This document shows, one piece after another, positions 11,578 through 23,444 of a stretch of 64,000 nucleotides of DNA. The notes beneath the pieces are model-generated. The model was not told where the DNA came from, did not search any database, and worked only from the letters and a program-made list of their open reading frames with translations. How positions within the stretch are numbered: position 1 is the stretch's first letter; each line of letters opens with the position of its first letter. This DNA comes from Siphlonurus alternatus (lineage: Eukaryota; Arthropoda; Insecta; Ephemeroptera; Siphlonuridae), in assembly GCA_949825025.1 (NCBI GenBank), contig OX463784.1, positions 9,741,431-9,805,430 of the forward strand, written 5' to 3'. Made by a program: the position numbers and the translations under genes.

Positions 11578-12191
11578 ATAAAGAAAAGAAGGAAAAACTT
11601 TTCAGAAAGACAGTTCAATAGAGAAAGGCTGTTTTGCATATAAAGAAGCTTGAGGGGGAGGGGGGGGGGAGGTAGTAGGGGGAGTTAGGGTAGAACGTTT
11701 TTCAAGTATTGTTCATGCAGTAAGATTCATATGTATAAATAATGACGTCATTTTTTTGTATATTGTAACAGTTGGTATAAATGAGATCATGTGATACGAA
11801 CAAAAAAAAAACACTTCTCTCTGCTTATTGAATTACACTAGTTGCTTCATGTATGTAAAAAAAAAAAGCTATGTAACTACTATTATTGGTTAACTATATT
11901 ATATATAAGTAACATGATATAAGTGACAGTTAACATAAAGAAACTTGATATAATTTAAAGTGATTTTTTTATAAGCTTGTAGTAAGTTAATTTTATTATT
12001 TATAATTGTACTGAAAAGTCATAAGCTTATTATAAGCAATCTAGACAGTTATAATAGAAAAAGTAGAGAAAAGTAAAGAGTGAAAACACAATATATTATA
12101 TTTAGAAGTTGCTTGAAATATATTACTGTATATATAGTATAATACACGGTATACAGTTTAATACATCAGTAGTGAGTAGTAGTATATTATA

Positions 12192-12930
12192 CAGGGTGTT
12201 TACTTTGATTTGAACGTTTTAAAGTGATAATTAAGGAATGAAGTTCGATGCTAATATAGACATGTCATACATTAAATTAAAGCTTACATTTTAACATTTT
12301 CAAAACTTGCATCATAAATTACATGTGCGGACTTGTCTTTTTTTGAGACGAAAAAGAAACAAAAATGAGCCGTTTTTTTGTTCAAATATCGGTGGTAACA
12401 TGAAATTAACTGTTGAATCCTTCACTGGATTGCAAGGTTGGAGTGGGAGTGATATGTAATGCGTTTGTTCAATTTTCCTTAGATCACCAAAGTAAAGCAA
12501 CACAAGACTGTTTTGTGGTTGGATGGGTGACCATTTAAACAAAAATTGCACTTCTCCCATCCAGGGGTAACGCTTTTTACCACAATGTGGTTTCTCTATG
12601 AATTTTAACCATTCCATTTCTGTTTCTGATTCATTGACAAAATTTGAAGATGAATGTGGCGTTCATCCTGACAAATTTCCACGTTGTGATCAGTCACATT
12701 AAAATGCCATTTAATTTCATGTTACCACCAATATTTGAACAAAAAAACAGCTCATTTTTGTTTCTTTTTCGTCTCAAAAACAGACAAGTCCGCACATGTA
12801 ATTTATGATGCAAGTTTTGAAAATGTTAAAATGTAAGCTTTAATTTGATGTATGACATATGTCTATATTACCATCGAACTTCATTCCTTAATTATCACTT
12901 TAAAACGTTCAAATCAAAGTAAACACCCTG
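12192..12930. mobile_element. 739-bp palindromic element, family K, TA-flanked
   Basis: Long inverted repeat with arms of about 218 bp (12192-12409 and 12711-12930), starting CAGGGTGTTTACTTTGATTT and ending with its complement ACACCCTG. TA dinucleotides flank both ends (12190-12191 and 12931-12932), as expected for a Tc1/mariner-type target duplication. The arms are about 95 percent complementary. The 300-bp apex is a degenerate 5S-derived SINE. There is no transposase ORF, so the element is non-autonomous. The 101-codon ORF inside is an arm artefact. Confidence 0.83.
12410..12710 (+). mobile_element. 5S-derived SINE copy 3, at the apex of palindrome K
   Basis: Contains the 5S-like TTAGATCACCAAAGTAAAGC (box A region) and TTGGATGGGTGACCATTT (box C). 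The SINE body follows: TTCTCCCATCCAGGGGTAAC, CCACAATGTGGTT, GATTCATTGACAAAATTTG and GTTCATCCTGACAA. All appear in the same order as in copy 1 (5054-5430). The 5S head start and the tail are eroded. It occupies exactly the unpaired centre of the large palindrome. Confidence 0.72.
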
Positions 12931-12934
12931 TATA

Positions 12935-14460
12935 TATGTTTTTAAAGCAATGCAATTGAAAATTTGTAAGCCAATTATAAATATATATGTACGTACATCG
13001 TTTTAAACAAAACAATACCGTTCAAAATTTATTAATAACAAATGGAATAGAGTTAAATAATTATTGTACAGCGTATAGGTAAGTAATAATTTTCAAATAA
13101 ATGATGAAAACTATTTATAGAAATTGTGTGTTATTAAATTTCAAGTGAAATAAATATCATTTTTTAATATTGTGTTATTTAATCACAATAACAGAAGAGC
13201 AGTTGGAAATAAATAAAAAAAATTAAAAAGCTGCACACAGGAAAAAAAAGTATTAATATTTACTAGTAACTCTAGTAAGTCAACTTTGCACCATTATATT
13301 ATTTGAAAGATATGAAAAAACCAGAATGCAAAACTAGAAAATTTTAAATCTTTCGTCTTTTGTTTTAAATTTTTTTAAAACATTTACAGATACGGAAGCT
13401 TCCATTGTTTTTGGAAGAGTTCACATGAATGACGTCACCAGGTCAGTGGAGTGACCTTGACAGTCAATCTGCCCCCTTCCTGTCTGGACGTCTGGAGACC
13501 AAAGTTTGAACCGTAATGACTCTTGGGATGCGTAGAGGTTAATTGGAAAATTGATAGTCGCAAATGATGTACAAAATTAGCTGCACTTTGCTTTGAATTA
13601 ATTCATCGCTTTGTACTTTTTTATATTATTTAGGTTATCTATTATTGACGATCATCAGTAAATGTTAAGTTAAATAAAATTTTCTATTCAGAATATTAAT
13701 AACTTTAAGAACACTTTGATTATTTATTTTAATTCAAATAATTGTACAAATTAAAATAATACATGCACAAAATATCTTTCTTTCTTTTAATCAATTGTTA
13801 ACATTAAAAGTAATTATAAAAAATTAAAATTAAAAACGGCAAATAATAATTATAAATAATATTTCAAAAAATATTATTTAAAATTTTACATTTAAAAATA
13901 AACAATATCTTAAACAAAAGACGAGAACTAAATAAATAGGTATTTACAGAAGGCAGCTTATTGCTTGTAAAAACACCGACTGGCTTATGTTATTAACGAA
14001 AGTGTTGTTACGTTAATGAAAACAGTACAGACTTATTATTCTTGTCTAATTAGTAGGTACTTACCTGGAGTAGCTAATTACCAAAATATAATAATTCCAT
14101 TGTGAATAGCACCTTAATGGTGTGATGTATTTACAGGATTTATAACCATTGTTCGTTTGCACCAACGAAGCAAAATTAAACAATAAGCACACCATTAAAC
14201 CATTAAGAATTCCCTGCTAATTTATTTTGCATGTTTTAAGATGTTAAATTTTTATATATTTTTAATTAAAAAAAATACAAATTTCTAAAGTAAATATTAT
14301 GATATTGTTTCAAACTTCCTTTCACTGCAATTTTTAGTAGTTGATTTAATTAGGTATGCTCCAATATAAGGTATTTTTATTCAGTAAAAATTCATAATTT
14401 TGTATGTCATTCAGATTTTGTTGTCTAATTTTTTTCGAGGGTCTATTAATAAAGTCGCAG
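12935..14460. other. AT-rich DNA with one GC-richer islet
   Basis: Mostly AT-rich and unrecognised. An islet at about 13420-13530 is clearly richer in G+C. It holds a CRE palindrome TGACGTCA (13430-13437), an AGGTCA half-site (about 13441) and TGACCTTGA (about 13451-13459), the complement of the ERR/SF-1 type site TCAAGGTCA. A weak inverted repeat around 14118-14208 (CACCTTAATGGTGTG and AACCATTAAG-like pieces) is also present. Confidence 0.45.
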
Positions 14461-14464
14461 GCAG

Positions 14465-14600
14465 CTTTGAATACATGAACCTATTTGCCTAGTTTTGACT
14501 GAGGAAACCATGAATACTTCAATCAGGATTATCATTAACGATTCATGGCCATCTCCCCAGGTTCATTTTTGGCTGTTTCCTAGATATTGCAAATTTGAGA
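14465..14600 (-). mobile_element. SINE relic, central domain
   Basis: TTTTGACTGAGGAAACCATG followed by ACTTCAATCAGG corresponds to the self-complementary central domain of the 2131-2488 SINE (GACTGAGGAAACC then CTCAGTCCGG), in the same orientation. Neither head nor tail is identifiable. The 68-codon ORF overlapping it is not considered real. Confidence 0.5.
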
Positions 14601-14679
14601 CCTTAAAAATTGCTTTCGATCGATCTTATGACATAGAATTGCAAGTCAAAATAAAATGGAATAGCATAAACTTAATAAG

Positions 14680-14895
14680 CACGATTTTTGAGAGAAGATA
14701 ACCAAGTTTCTCACTAATCATGGCCAAACGTCAGCATAACTCAATGACATTAAGGGTTATCTCACACTAAATCGCATGATTTTGCAGTGATGATTTGAAA
14801 ATTAACAACTTATGCTACCAGGTGTAGTTACGAACATTCGTCGTATGATAAGGATTTTAGAACCGAATGATCGAATAATTACGAGGCTGAGTGCG
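14680..14895. repeat. Relics of families E and Q
   Basis: 14690-14765 has AACCAAGTTTCTCACTAATC and AACTCAATGACATTAAGG, which resemble the arm blocks of family E (compare 28318-28470 and 62655-63040). 14770-14895 has AATCGCATGATTTTGCAGTG and TCGTATGATAAGGATTTTAG, matching the palindrome at 55651-55815 (family Q). Both are degraded. Confidence 0.5.
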
Positions 14896-14899
14896 ATCC

Positions 14900-15955
14900 G
14901 CCTAATATGTGGATATGAGAAACCTTTTTATTTCATCGCACCCATTTACATATAACTAATTATACCTTGCAGTTTAAGTATGTATCATGTAGATAAATGT
15001 AAAATTCTCTCATGATTTACACTATAGTATAGCAAATATCAGCCGAGTTTGCATGTGGCAGAGCCATTATTTGCTCGTTGTTTTTCTTTATTTTTTTATC
15101 TCATGGGAAGTTTATAGTGAGGCACTTGAGTCTGTCTTCACCCGTCTCCTTGTGTTCTTCTAACGTCGTGTGATGGACATGCACTGACAGAGCCCCTGGG
15201 GGTTCAACCTCCAAATATATGCACTGAATAAAATACGATGGAGAATATATTGAAATTCATGATATTATTTAAATTCTGTAAGATGCGAAATAAATAAAAA
15301 ACGCTGTTTTTAATATTTAATAGAAGTTGCACCTTTGAAAATTTTGTTGAGAAAAATTATTTTTTTAATTAAAAAATTAAATAATTTAAATATTACTTAA
15401 TTACGTATATTAAAATTAGTTTTAATTACACATATAGGGAGTTTTTATTTGCATTATGGTTTTAAAATAATAAAAGTGTTATTTTAAAACTTTTTTTACT
15501 ATAATTATATAACCTCATTATCATCATGATTATAAAACAAACGTTAAATTCATGGCTGTTTCACTCCTGTTCTTTGCAAAGCAGGTAAATATAAATACAT
15601 CGATTTTAAAGGTCTAATAATAATAAAATACTTAAAAAAACAAGATTTTTAAAAGAAAAAAGCTAGTGAAACAGCTACATTTATCTAATACAAGATTCAA
15701 CATAACATTATTGTCTGTTCAATTTAAATAATTTACTGTTAAATTTATTATTTCATTCAATGTCAATCATGTAATACCTCTCAATAGTGTTCTAGTTATT
15801 TGAATGCTTCATTGACAAATGAACAAAGGAAATTGAATATAGAATATAGCCATAACTCAAGCATTGAGACAATAATATACTGATAATACCGATAACAATG
15901 CTATGACATGGCTTGTCTATTGTTAATGATTGTATAATTATATATTATAGTATAT
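14900..15955. other. AT-rich DNA, nothing recognised
   Basis: No gene, clear palindrome or repeat copy recognised. Confidence 0.5.
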
Positions 15956-15958
15956 ACA

Positions 15959-16136
15959 CCACTGGACACCACGAACTTTACTCCTGTTTTGTTTGTATGC
16001 TTTACAATGCAGTCTATGGAGGCGTGGTGAACCAAAACTCTTTTGATATCAATAGACAGGGTGCTCTTCTTACATTTCCAAAATTTGCAAATCAGCATTA
16101 TTTATGTCTATTGGAGCTGCAGCTCTAGCAAGTAAG
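15959..16136 (+). repeat. Dispersed repeat W, copy 2
   Basis: Matches copy 1 at 3697-3873 along about 175 bp, including TTTACTCCTG, GGCGTGGTGAACCAAAACTC, the AGGGTGCTCTTCTTAC region and the palindromic GAGCTGCAGCTCTAGCAAGT. Small ORFs exist on both strands here, but the substitution pattern against copy 1 is not coding-like. Confidence 0.7.
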
Positions 16137-16398
16137 GTAGAAGTAAAATTCATATCCATATAATAGGTACATGTCATATGAGCATTTGAGTAGATTTTAC
16201 TTTTTTTTTCTAACTAAAGCATCACGTATCTTTAACAATTTAATGTTATTAGTATTCATATTTAGTAATATTTGTCCTTAAAATATTTAAATTTTTGTAT
16301 AATAGAAAATATTATAATTATTTTTGAATAGAATAAATGATCACTTTCTTTGACAATCAACGTTAATTGTAATTCGACAACATATTAATAGGGAGTTG

Positions 16399-16509
16399 CC
16401 TAGTTTCAAAACCGGCAATATGCATTTTCAGGAAGGGTCAATTTCTTGGTAAAAAAAGATGGGATTATGATCTTAGCTGAAAATGCATATTGCCGGTTTT
16501 GAAACTAGA
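16399..16509. repeat. Perfect 32-bp inverted repeat (family N)
   Basis: Arms 16399-16430 and 16478-16509 are exact complements (CTAGTTTCAAAACCGGCAAT through CATTTTCAG), separated by a 47-bp loop. It is probably a young MITE-like insertion. No other copy was found in the window. Confidence 0.75.
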
Positions 16510-16904
16510 AACATACACTTAATTATGGATTGATACGGTAAAGTAGGGTTCAGAATATAATAGATTTTGATTTAAAATAAAATTAGAAAAGGTTTCAGAA
16601 TTTTCAATAATCTGTAAAAATAATATTAACAAATTTGCATGCAATAATTTTGTAAAACAAAAATTGCATTACAAAAAAAAAAAAAAAAAAATGTAAAAGT
16701 TATAAAAAATTAAAGACATACTAAAAGAAGAGAAAAGACGATATGTATAAAAATAAACTTTTCTACATTATGCAAACCACCATTCTACTATCATATCTCA
16801 CATTGTAATATCGAGCTAAAGTAATAAAATATTTATACAAAAAAACAAGACATAAATATTTGTTTATATTATACATAAAAATCAATAACCAATTTATGTA
16901 TCCA

Positions 16905-16910
<6 letters not shown>

Positions 16911-16977
<67 letters not shown>
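16911..16977. repeat. (TA)n microsatellite
   Basis: About 66 bp of pure alternating TA. Confidence 0.95.
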
Positions 16978-16978
<1 letters not shown>

Positions 16979-16979
16979 C

Positions 16980-19900
16980 TATCGTACCTTTAATATTTCT
17001 AACTGTTATGGAAATACTACTTTAGCTGGTTTTATATATAAAAGCATACGTAACTGAGAAACGAGTGGAATGCAGAATAGTTTTGTATGTTGGGTCAGAA
17101 ATGGTTCTCTCTATACTTATACGAATAGGATGGTAGTATAGAATATGGACCTTATAGTATAGGCCTTTTGTCATTCCTGCTTCTATTACTGTGAGTTTTT
17201 GGATCAATACGATGGAGAGTTTTGTGGATATCTCTCGTCTAGATTCAAATCCAACATTGAATATAGTGACGTAATAACATGGGTTATGCTTGTGAATATA
17301 TCACACCCTCTTTTCCTTCATCCCAAAGGGTTTATATATATAGAGTGTTACTCCATAAAGGGGATTAACTCTATATATTCCCTTTCACACCTTCTGTGTC
17401 ACTTTCATTTTATACTTCTCTCTGTATTTTTTGTTTAAACATGAATATGTTTTTTTTTTAATGTGGTTATGTTAAAAAAAAAAAGATTTTATATCTATCA
17501 TGTTTTAATATCAGAGATTAATTTTATTTAAATTGATAACTATTCTACATGGAATATATTGTATAAATTCTCTCATGTACTGAACTGGATTTTTTATTTT
17601 CAACATTACACTTTTGATGATCAATGATTAAAACATTGAATAAATCTTGGAATTACAACGAAGCTTATTTCTAATTATTTTTTTATAGTACATATTATTG
17701 GTCTTGGATTGTAATTAATTTAATAAATGAACCATTTTAAGATTATTTTATTAAAGTAACCATATTTAATAATATTTTAAAAAATAATGGATTTTAATAT
17801 GTTTTTAAATTGTATTAATGAAAAAAATTTAAAAAAATAATTATCATGTTTACATAAAATACAAACGAAATAAAATGTTCATCTATTATAAATACAGCTA
17901 GCAAAATAACAAAAAAAATGTTTAGTAATAGTTTAATTTTAAATAATTCGATAATTTTAAACACAATACTGTTAAATTAAGACCCTTTTAAACAAAAATC
18001 ATAATCTATATACTTAAGACGTAAGACATTACAAAATTAGGTCAAATATTTAGAAATTCCCACCACGTTTTCCCATGCTACAATTGAGGAAGGGTGGTAA
18101 TGTTTACTGTTATTTGTTCACAGCAGTTTAGCGAAATGTCAAGCATTAAAACGTGACGACTGCGCTTTGAAGAGCCACTTCGCAGTTGTTGTTGCGGTTA
18201 GGGGCTGTTACTTTTAGTCTCTTGTCGAGTGTTTAGAATTAATGTCCCGTTAAAAACGAGCGTAAATGTTAACATCTGACAAGAATTTGGTATCATGAAG
18301 TGTTAGGTTCAATCTAGTTAACTGTGGAGGTGAATTATTGTATCTTGTTACACATTTACCTATCATATATGTAACATTATTATATTGTGATAACGATTGT
18401 AGAAGAATTTGAAGTATACAGCACGATTACTCGTAAGAATTGTAATGATAATGTGTAAATATGATTTTTATATGAATTTTTATTAAATAGAATAAATTTA
18501 ATTTGATGTTTTATTAATAAATTATAAATAATTAGTTCATTAATTTATTTACTTTGTAAAATTTTTATACTTTTTTAGTAAAAAATTAATTTTTTAAATA
18601 TAGATAAATATATTCATATTAAATTCTGAGTAATGGAATGTTATGATTACAAAAAAAAATATTACTAAGAAAATAAAGTTAGCTATACATTTTTCAATAT
18701 AAAAACAGCTAAGTAATTTTTCTTTTTGATATTAACTATATAATAAAAAAAAATCCATTTATTATGAAAAATCAATTTATCGTTTAGTTATATTATGTAC
18801 ATAACTTTTATAAAGTATATTAGTGTGTTACTTGTGATAGGGGAGAGGTATGAGACTTAAGTTTACTAGAATAGAACACTATATCGATCTCTTTATATAT
18901 AGTATATGATACAGTGTATGTATTATACCAAGAGAGAGGGTTATTCTAGGTTTCATGGCTCTGAACAGCAAAGTATGAGTTATGTTGTACCGATAAAATC
19001 ATCTTTCACCTCCTACCCCATCTATCTTTCTTAATGTTAGACTCCGGTGATCGTCTAGAGCAAAATGCCGGAAAGTCACGTAGCACTTGCCGCCAAGATA
19101 GCACCAAGTAACCACGGACTCTACCCGTTTTTTTCTTTCTTTCGTCTTGATGATATCGAGTAATGTTGGAAAGTCACGCACTGGTCAAGTATATAGGAGT
19201 TCCTTTACTACAAACCGTACTATTTTTATTTCTTTATAAAAAAAAATGTTCAAACAAGAGACAATATATAGAGTATAAAAAAAATGTTATAAAAGAGAAA
19301 AATTCTGAAATGTTTTGAAAGCTAAGAAAATAAAATCTAACTCAATTGTTTGTTCTGTAGGCAAGTTTTTAAGCATTTCTATAAAAAAATATAACAAATA
19401 ACTTAAGTTAAGGGATTTGGTCAATGTCATTTCTCTTAATAAAAATAATCAATATATGTTTAAGTTAATTATATAGCATCAAGTTCTGAGTAAAAACTTG
19501 GACAGTTAATTAAATACATTTGTTTTTAATGGTTTCCACTATGCGAGAAGAAAAAAACGTTTCTGAGAGCTAAAAACTGTTTTAATTTCAATTTGTTTCC
19601 ATGCTACGAAATACTAGACTTTGACTAGTATTTAAAATAATGAAAATTAATATTAACCCAAACGTATATTTCTTTTCAAGAATTACCGTTATAAAAATAT
19701 AAATGTATAACTTTACAAAACTTTTATTATTGAATTTGCATTTTAATTTATATTTTTTTTTTTTTTTTACTAAAAAGTTTTTCGATGCATTTTTTATTAT
19801 TCATTCCTATTCAAGTTTCTTAATGCTATTGGTATAAATTATACAAAGCTTTTTATAAAAAGAAGAAATTCAAAACTAAATTTGTTTCTTTTTAAATGTT

Positions 19901-20160
19901 TAAAAGATTTTCATTTGTACATAATTAGACAGTTATGAGAGATATATATAGGAAATTTTATTAAAGAGAACGGTTAACTAGTAATGAAAAAAGTTTTCTT
20001 TAAGGGAGAGATATTTTTTAGAAGCAAATCTTTTGCATTACATCGATTAACTGCTAGAAAGCGTTGGGGGACTTAAAAGCATAAAAGCAAATCTTGATTA
20101 CTTAAAAAATATATTAGAATGAAGAAGAAAAGTTAAAAAAATGAAATTTTCTTTTATAGC
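16980..20160. other. AT-rich DNA, no gene seen
   Basis: Two less AT-rich patches: 18060-18260 (contains CCACCACGTTTTCCCATGCT, reminiscent of the 5S SINE body, and GACTGCGCTTTGAAGAGCC) and 19000-19190 (contains the near-direct repeat GGAAAGTCACGT / GGAAAGTCACGC). Neither has an ORF or motif I can assign. The ORFs of 60-79 codons in this stretch show no known domain. Confidence 0.45.
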
Positions 20161-20164
20161 AATA

Positions 20165-20545
20165 TTTTTTTTTTTTTTTTTTACAAGGATACACCCCTAA
20201 GAGCTTACAGCTCGCGGCGGGGTACTGGGTAGGGATAAGGTTAGGGAACGGATAGTGGCCACGGCCTGCATGTTTACGCGTCCCAGCATTTGCTGAGGTG
20301 AGACTGAGGGAACCGTGGAAAACCTCAGTCAGGACGGACACCTCTACTTTTTCTCACTGGACCAAAGCGATGTCCAAAGCCTGGGGAACCACACACAAGT
20401 GCATCACTGCACTGGGTGGAAAGCGAGACGAATTTACCCCAGGGAGGGAGCAGCGTATTTTTTACTTGAAACGGTCACTCATCCAAGTACTACCCACGCT
20501 CGACGCAGCCTGACTTCGGTGATCTAACGAGAACCGGTCAATGTG
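20165..20545 (-). mobile_element. 5S-derived SINE copy 4, well preserved
   Basis: Read on the minus strand: a head with ACCGGTTCTCGTTAGATCAC, CGAAGTCAGGCTGCGTCG and AGTACTTGGATGAGTGACC (box A to box C, 20473-20535), which is clearly 5S rRNA-like. The body follows, with the central domain CTGACTGAGGTTTTCCACGG and CTCAGTCTCACC, then AATGCTGGGACGCG, then a tail CCTTGTAAAAA running into an 18-nt poly-A (T on the plus strand at 20165-20182). The central domain is the same as in the tRNA-headed SINE at 2131-2488. This is the best copy for deriving a consensus. No convincing target duplication was seen. The ORFs of 70-75 codons over it are artefacts. Confidence 0.85.
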
Positions 20546-20549
20546 TCAA

Positions 20550-21200
20550 TTTTGTGTGAATGATACCAAAGAAATTTAATTCTAGAATTAGTTTTATATT
20601 TGTATAATTATATTTAATGTATTATAGTACTTTCATAAATTTATAATAAAACCAATATTCTTTAAAATATTTTGCTATTAAATTTCTATGGTAAAAATTG
20701 GATCGAATGCACGATAAAACTTTATTAAAAAAAATTGATTAAATTCTATTAAAAAAAATGATTCCATTAAAACTATTAAATTCTTATTTGATAAAGAACG
20801 AATTTTTAATTAAAAACCTATTGCTTCATGGTGGGTATAAATTGGTTTATTCTAGGTTAAACGCTTCTTGGATCACGGGAAATAAAGAACATTTTCAACG
20901 TTCCTGTACATTCACGAGCAGAAGAAAACTCATTTTTACAAAATAAACAATATAGTTTGCAAGTTTTTATATAGTTGATTTGTTATATCTCTGAGCTATC
21001 ATCGCACAAGAAGATGATCAAGTAAGTTTATTGTAATGTTCACACAATTTGACATCAAATGGTAAAAGGAATTATTCTAAAATATCATGATGCATTAATA
21101 ATTTCTACATTCAAAAATTAATTTTAATTTAGGAAACTTTTCTCCATCAAAATAAAGCATGGAGACATCATTTTACAATAAATAAATAAATAAATGTGTT
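20550..21200. other. AT-rich DNA, nothing recognised
   Basis: No gene or repeat recognised. It ends in a short (AATA)n tract at about 21178-21194. Confidence 0.5.
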
Positions 21201-21205
21201 GTATA

Positions 21206-21322
21206 ACACTGCACCTCGCCTTGGAAAACTTCTCGTTTCAGCCTTTTTATCACTGTAAGCTACGTAAAATTAATGGTGATATAACAAGGCTGAAAGTAGA
21301 AAATTTTCCAAGGCGATGAGTG
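21206..21322. mobile_element. Palindromic element, family F copy 1
   Basis: Inverted repeat with termini ACACTGCACCTCGCCTTGGA and CCAAGGCGATGAGTGT, and arm motif TTTCAGCC... GGCTGAAA. The termini match those of the longer F element at 58591-58958, which has an 8-bp target duplication. This copy is a short deletion form. Confidence 0.7.
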
Positions 21323-21324
21323 TA

Positions 21325-22156
<832 letters not shown>

Positions 22157-22159
22157 GTT

Positions 22160-23100
22160 TAGCTTAGGATATGATTAAACGAACCCATCTTCTCGTACCA
22201 AAGTAATTAAAATATAAATGTAATATAATAAATACAATAAATAAAAATAAATTTTAATATTTCATTTATATTTGACACCAAATATTGTAATACTCTCTTC
22301 CCATGATAATTCTACCATTCTATCTGAAGAATTATATGAAATTAAATTAAATTTTTTTTCTTTCGTATTACCTTCTATTTTTACATGATTTGGATAAACC
22401 CTTGAAGCAAATAAGTCTACGTATAATTACAAAACTGCTACAGTTAAAAAGAATATAAAGTAAATGCTGTGGGTGGTGGTCTGGAATAGTCACGAATAAT
22501 TTTACAGTTTAATTTTGTATAACATATTAAATAATAAAAAAGTACTGTTTTAATTTTTTTTTATAACAGTAAATTTAAAATGTAAATGCATTTTTTTTAC
22601 ATTGTAAAATTGTGAGTAGATAAGAATTTTATTTAATTATGTAAAAAATATATACATAATAAAAATGTTGAATATTTATAATGCATTTTTAGTGTTCAAT
22701 TTTAGAATTGTAAGCGGCTATGGTAATGTCAAATGCAATAAAAAAATAAGTAATTTATGTATAATGTTGTAATGGATGAATAATTTGGTACAGTATAATA
22801 ACAGAAATTATTTTTTTCTACACAAAAATCACTATTAAAATTTTAAATTGAGGTACTACTTTTATAAGGGTTTATAATTGAATTTTAGAAGCTCGGCATT
22901 GATTTACAATATTTTAATCTGAAAATTTTAACACCAATGGATATTGTAATAGATTAGTTCTTTCACATTTTCATCACCGTAATTGTTTTAATAAATAAAT
23001 ATGTTTTATTGAGCATTAAAATATTAGACGCTTTACATAAAATTAGTCACATTTCGAGTTACAATATTAATATATCTGAATATATTTTATTTCGCTTTTC
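22160..23100. other. AT-rich DNA, nothing recognised
   Basis: No gene or repeat recognised. Confidence 0.5.
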
Positions 23101-23105
23101 TGACT

Positions 23106-23440
23106 TTTACCTTTGTCGATGTTCGATGTAATCTTTCTGTGTGTAGTATGTTGCGATGATCACTCACTGTTCGTGCATGTCACTAACACTTGCATGTACT
23201 ACACATATCACTACGTTTCGAGAGTCCCCCCTTCTTCTCAAAGTCTTATATCAGGTATCTCTAAGAACGTACTCTAGATACCCCTATTCAGTCTCAGATC
23301 ACCTGAGGAAGAGAGCGGTTAACTCTCGAAACGTAATGAACGTGTAGTACATGCAAGTGTTAGTGACGTGCACGAACACTAAGAAATCATCGCAACATAC
23401 TACATACATAAGGATTACATCGAACACCGGCAAAGGTAAA
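23106..23440. mobile_element. Long inverted repeat with hammerhead-like core motifs, possible Penelope-like remnant
   Basis: Arms of about 125 bp run from TTACCTTTGTCGATGTTCGA (left) to its complement ending CAAAGGTAA (right), with further pairing GTGTAGTATGTTGCGATGAT and GTTCGTGCATGTCACTAACA. Near the centre, the plus strand reads CTGAGGA (23303-23309), a GAGAG/CTCTC stem, then GAAAC (23328-23332). The opposite arm carries a minus-strand counterpart ending CTCTCGAAACGTAG (GTTTC at 23215-23219). CTGANGA-stem-GAAA is the core order of a hammerhead ribozyme, and Penelope-like elements are known to carry such motifs. Here stem II has a bulge and I could not find a convincing cleavage site, so it may be only a relic. 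No reverse transcriptase is present. Confidence 0.55.
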
Positions 23441-23444
23441 AAAA

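Noticed and set aside
12312..12617. 101-codon minus-strand ORF
   Set aside because: Spans an arm of palindrome K and the SINE at its apex. Part of the peptide is simply encoded again by the other arm.
3592..16128. Similar peptides from repeat W copies (3592-3849 and 15913-16128) that look like a conserved protein
   Set aside because: Over about 50 aligned codons the differences fall on positions 1, 2 and 3 about equally (roughly 8, 7 and 8), with no excess at position 3, so the similarity is at the DNA level.
20114..20527. Three ORFs of 70-75 codons
   Set aside because: All lie within the 5S SINE in different frames and on both strands.
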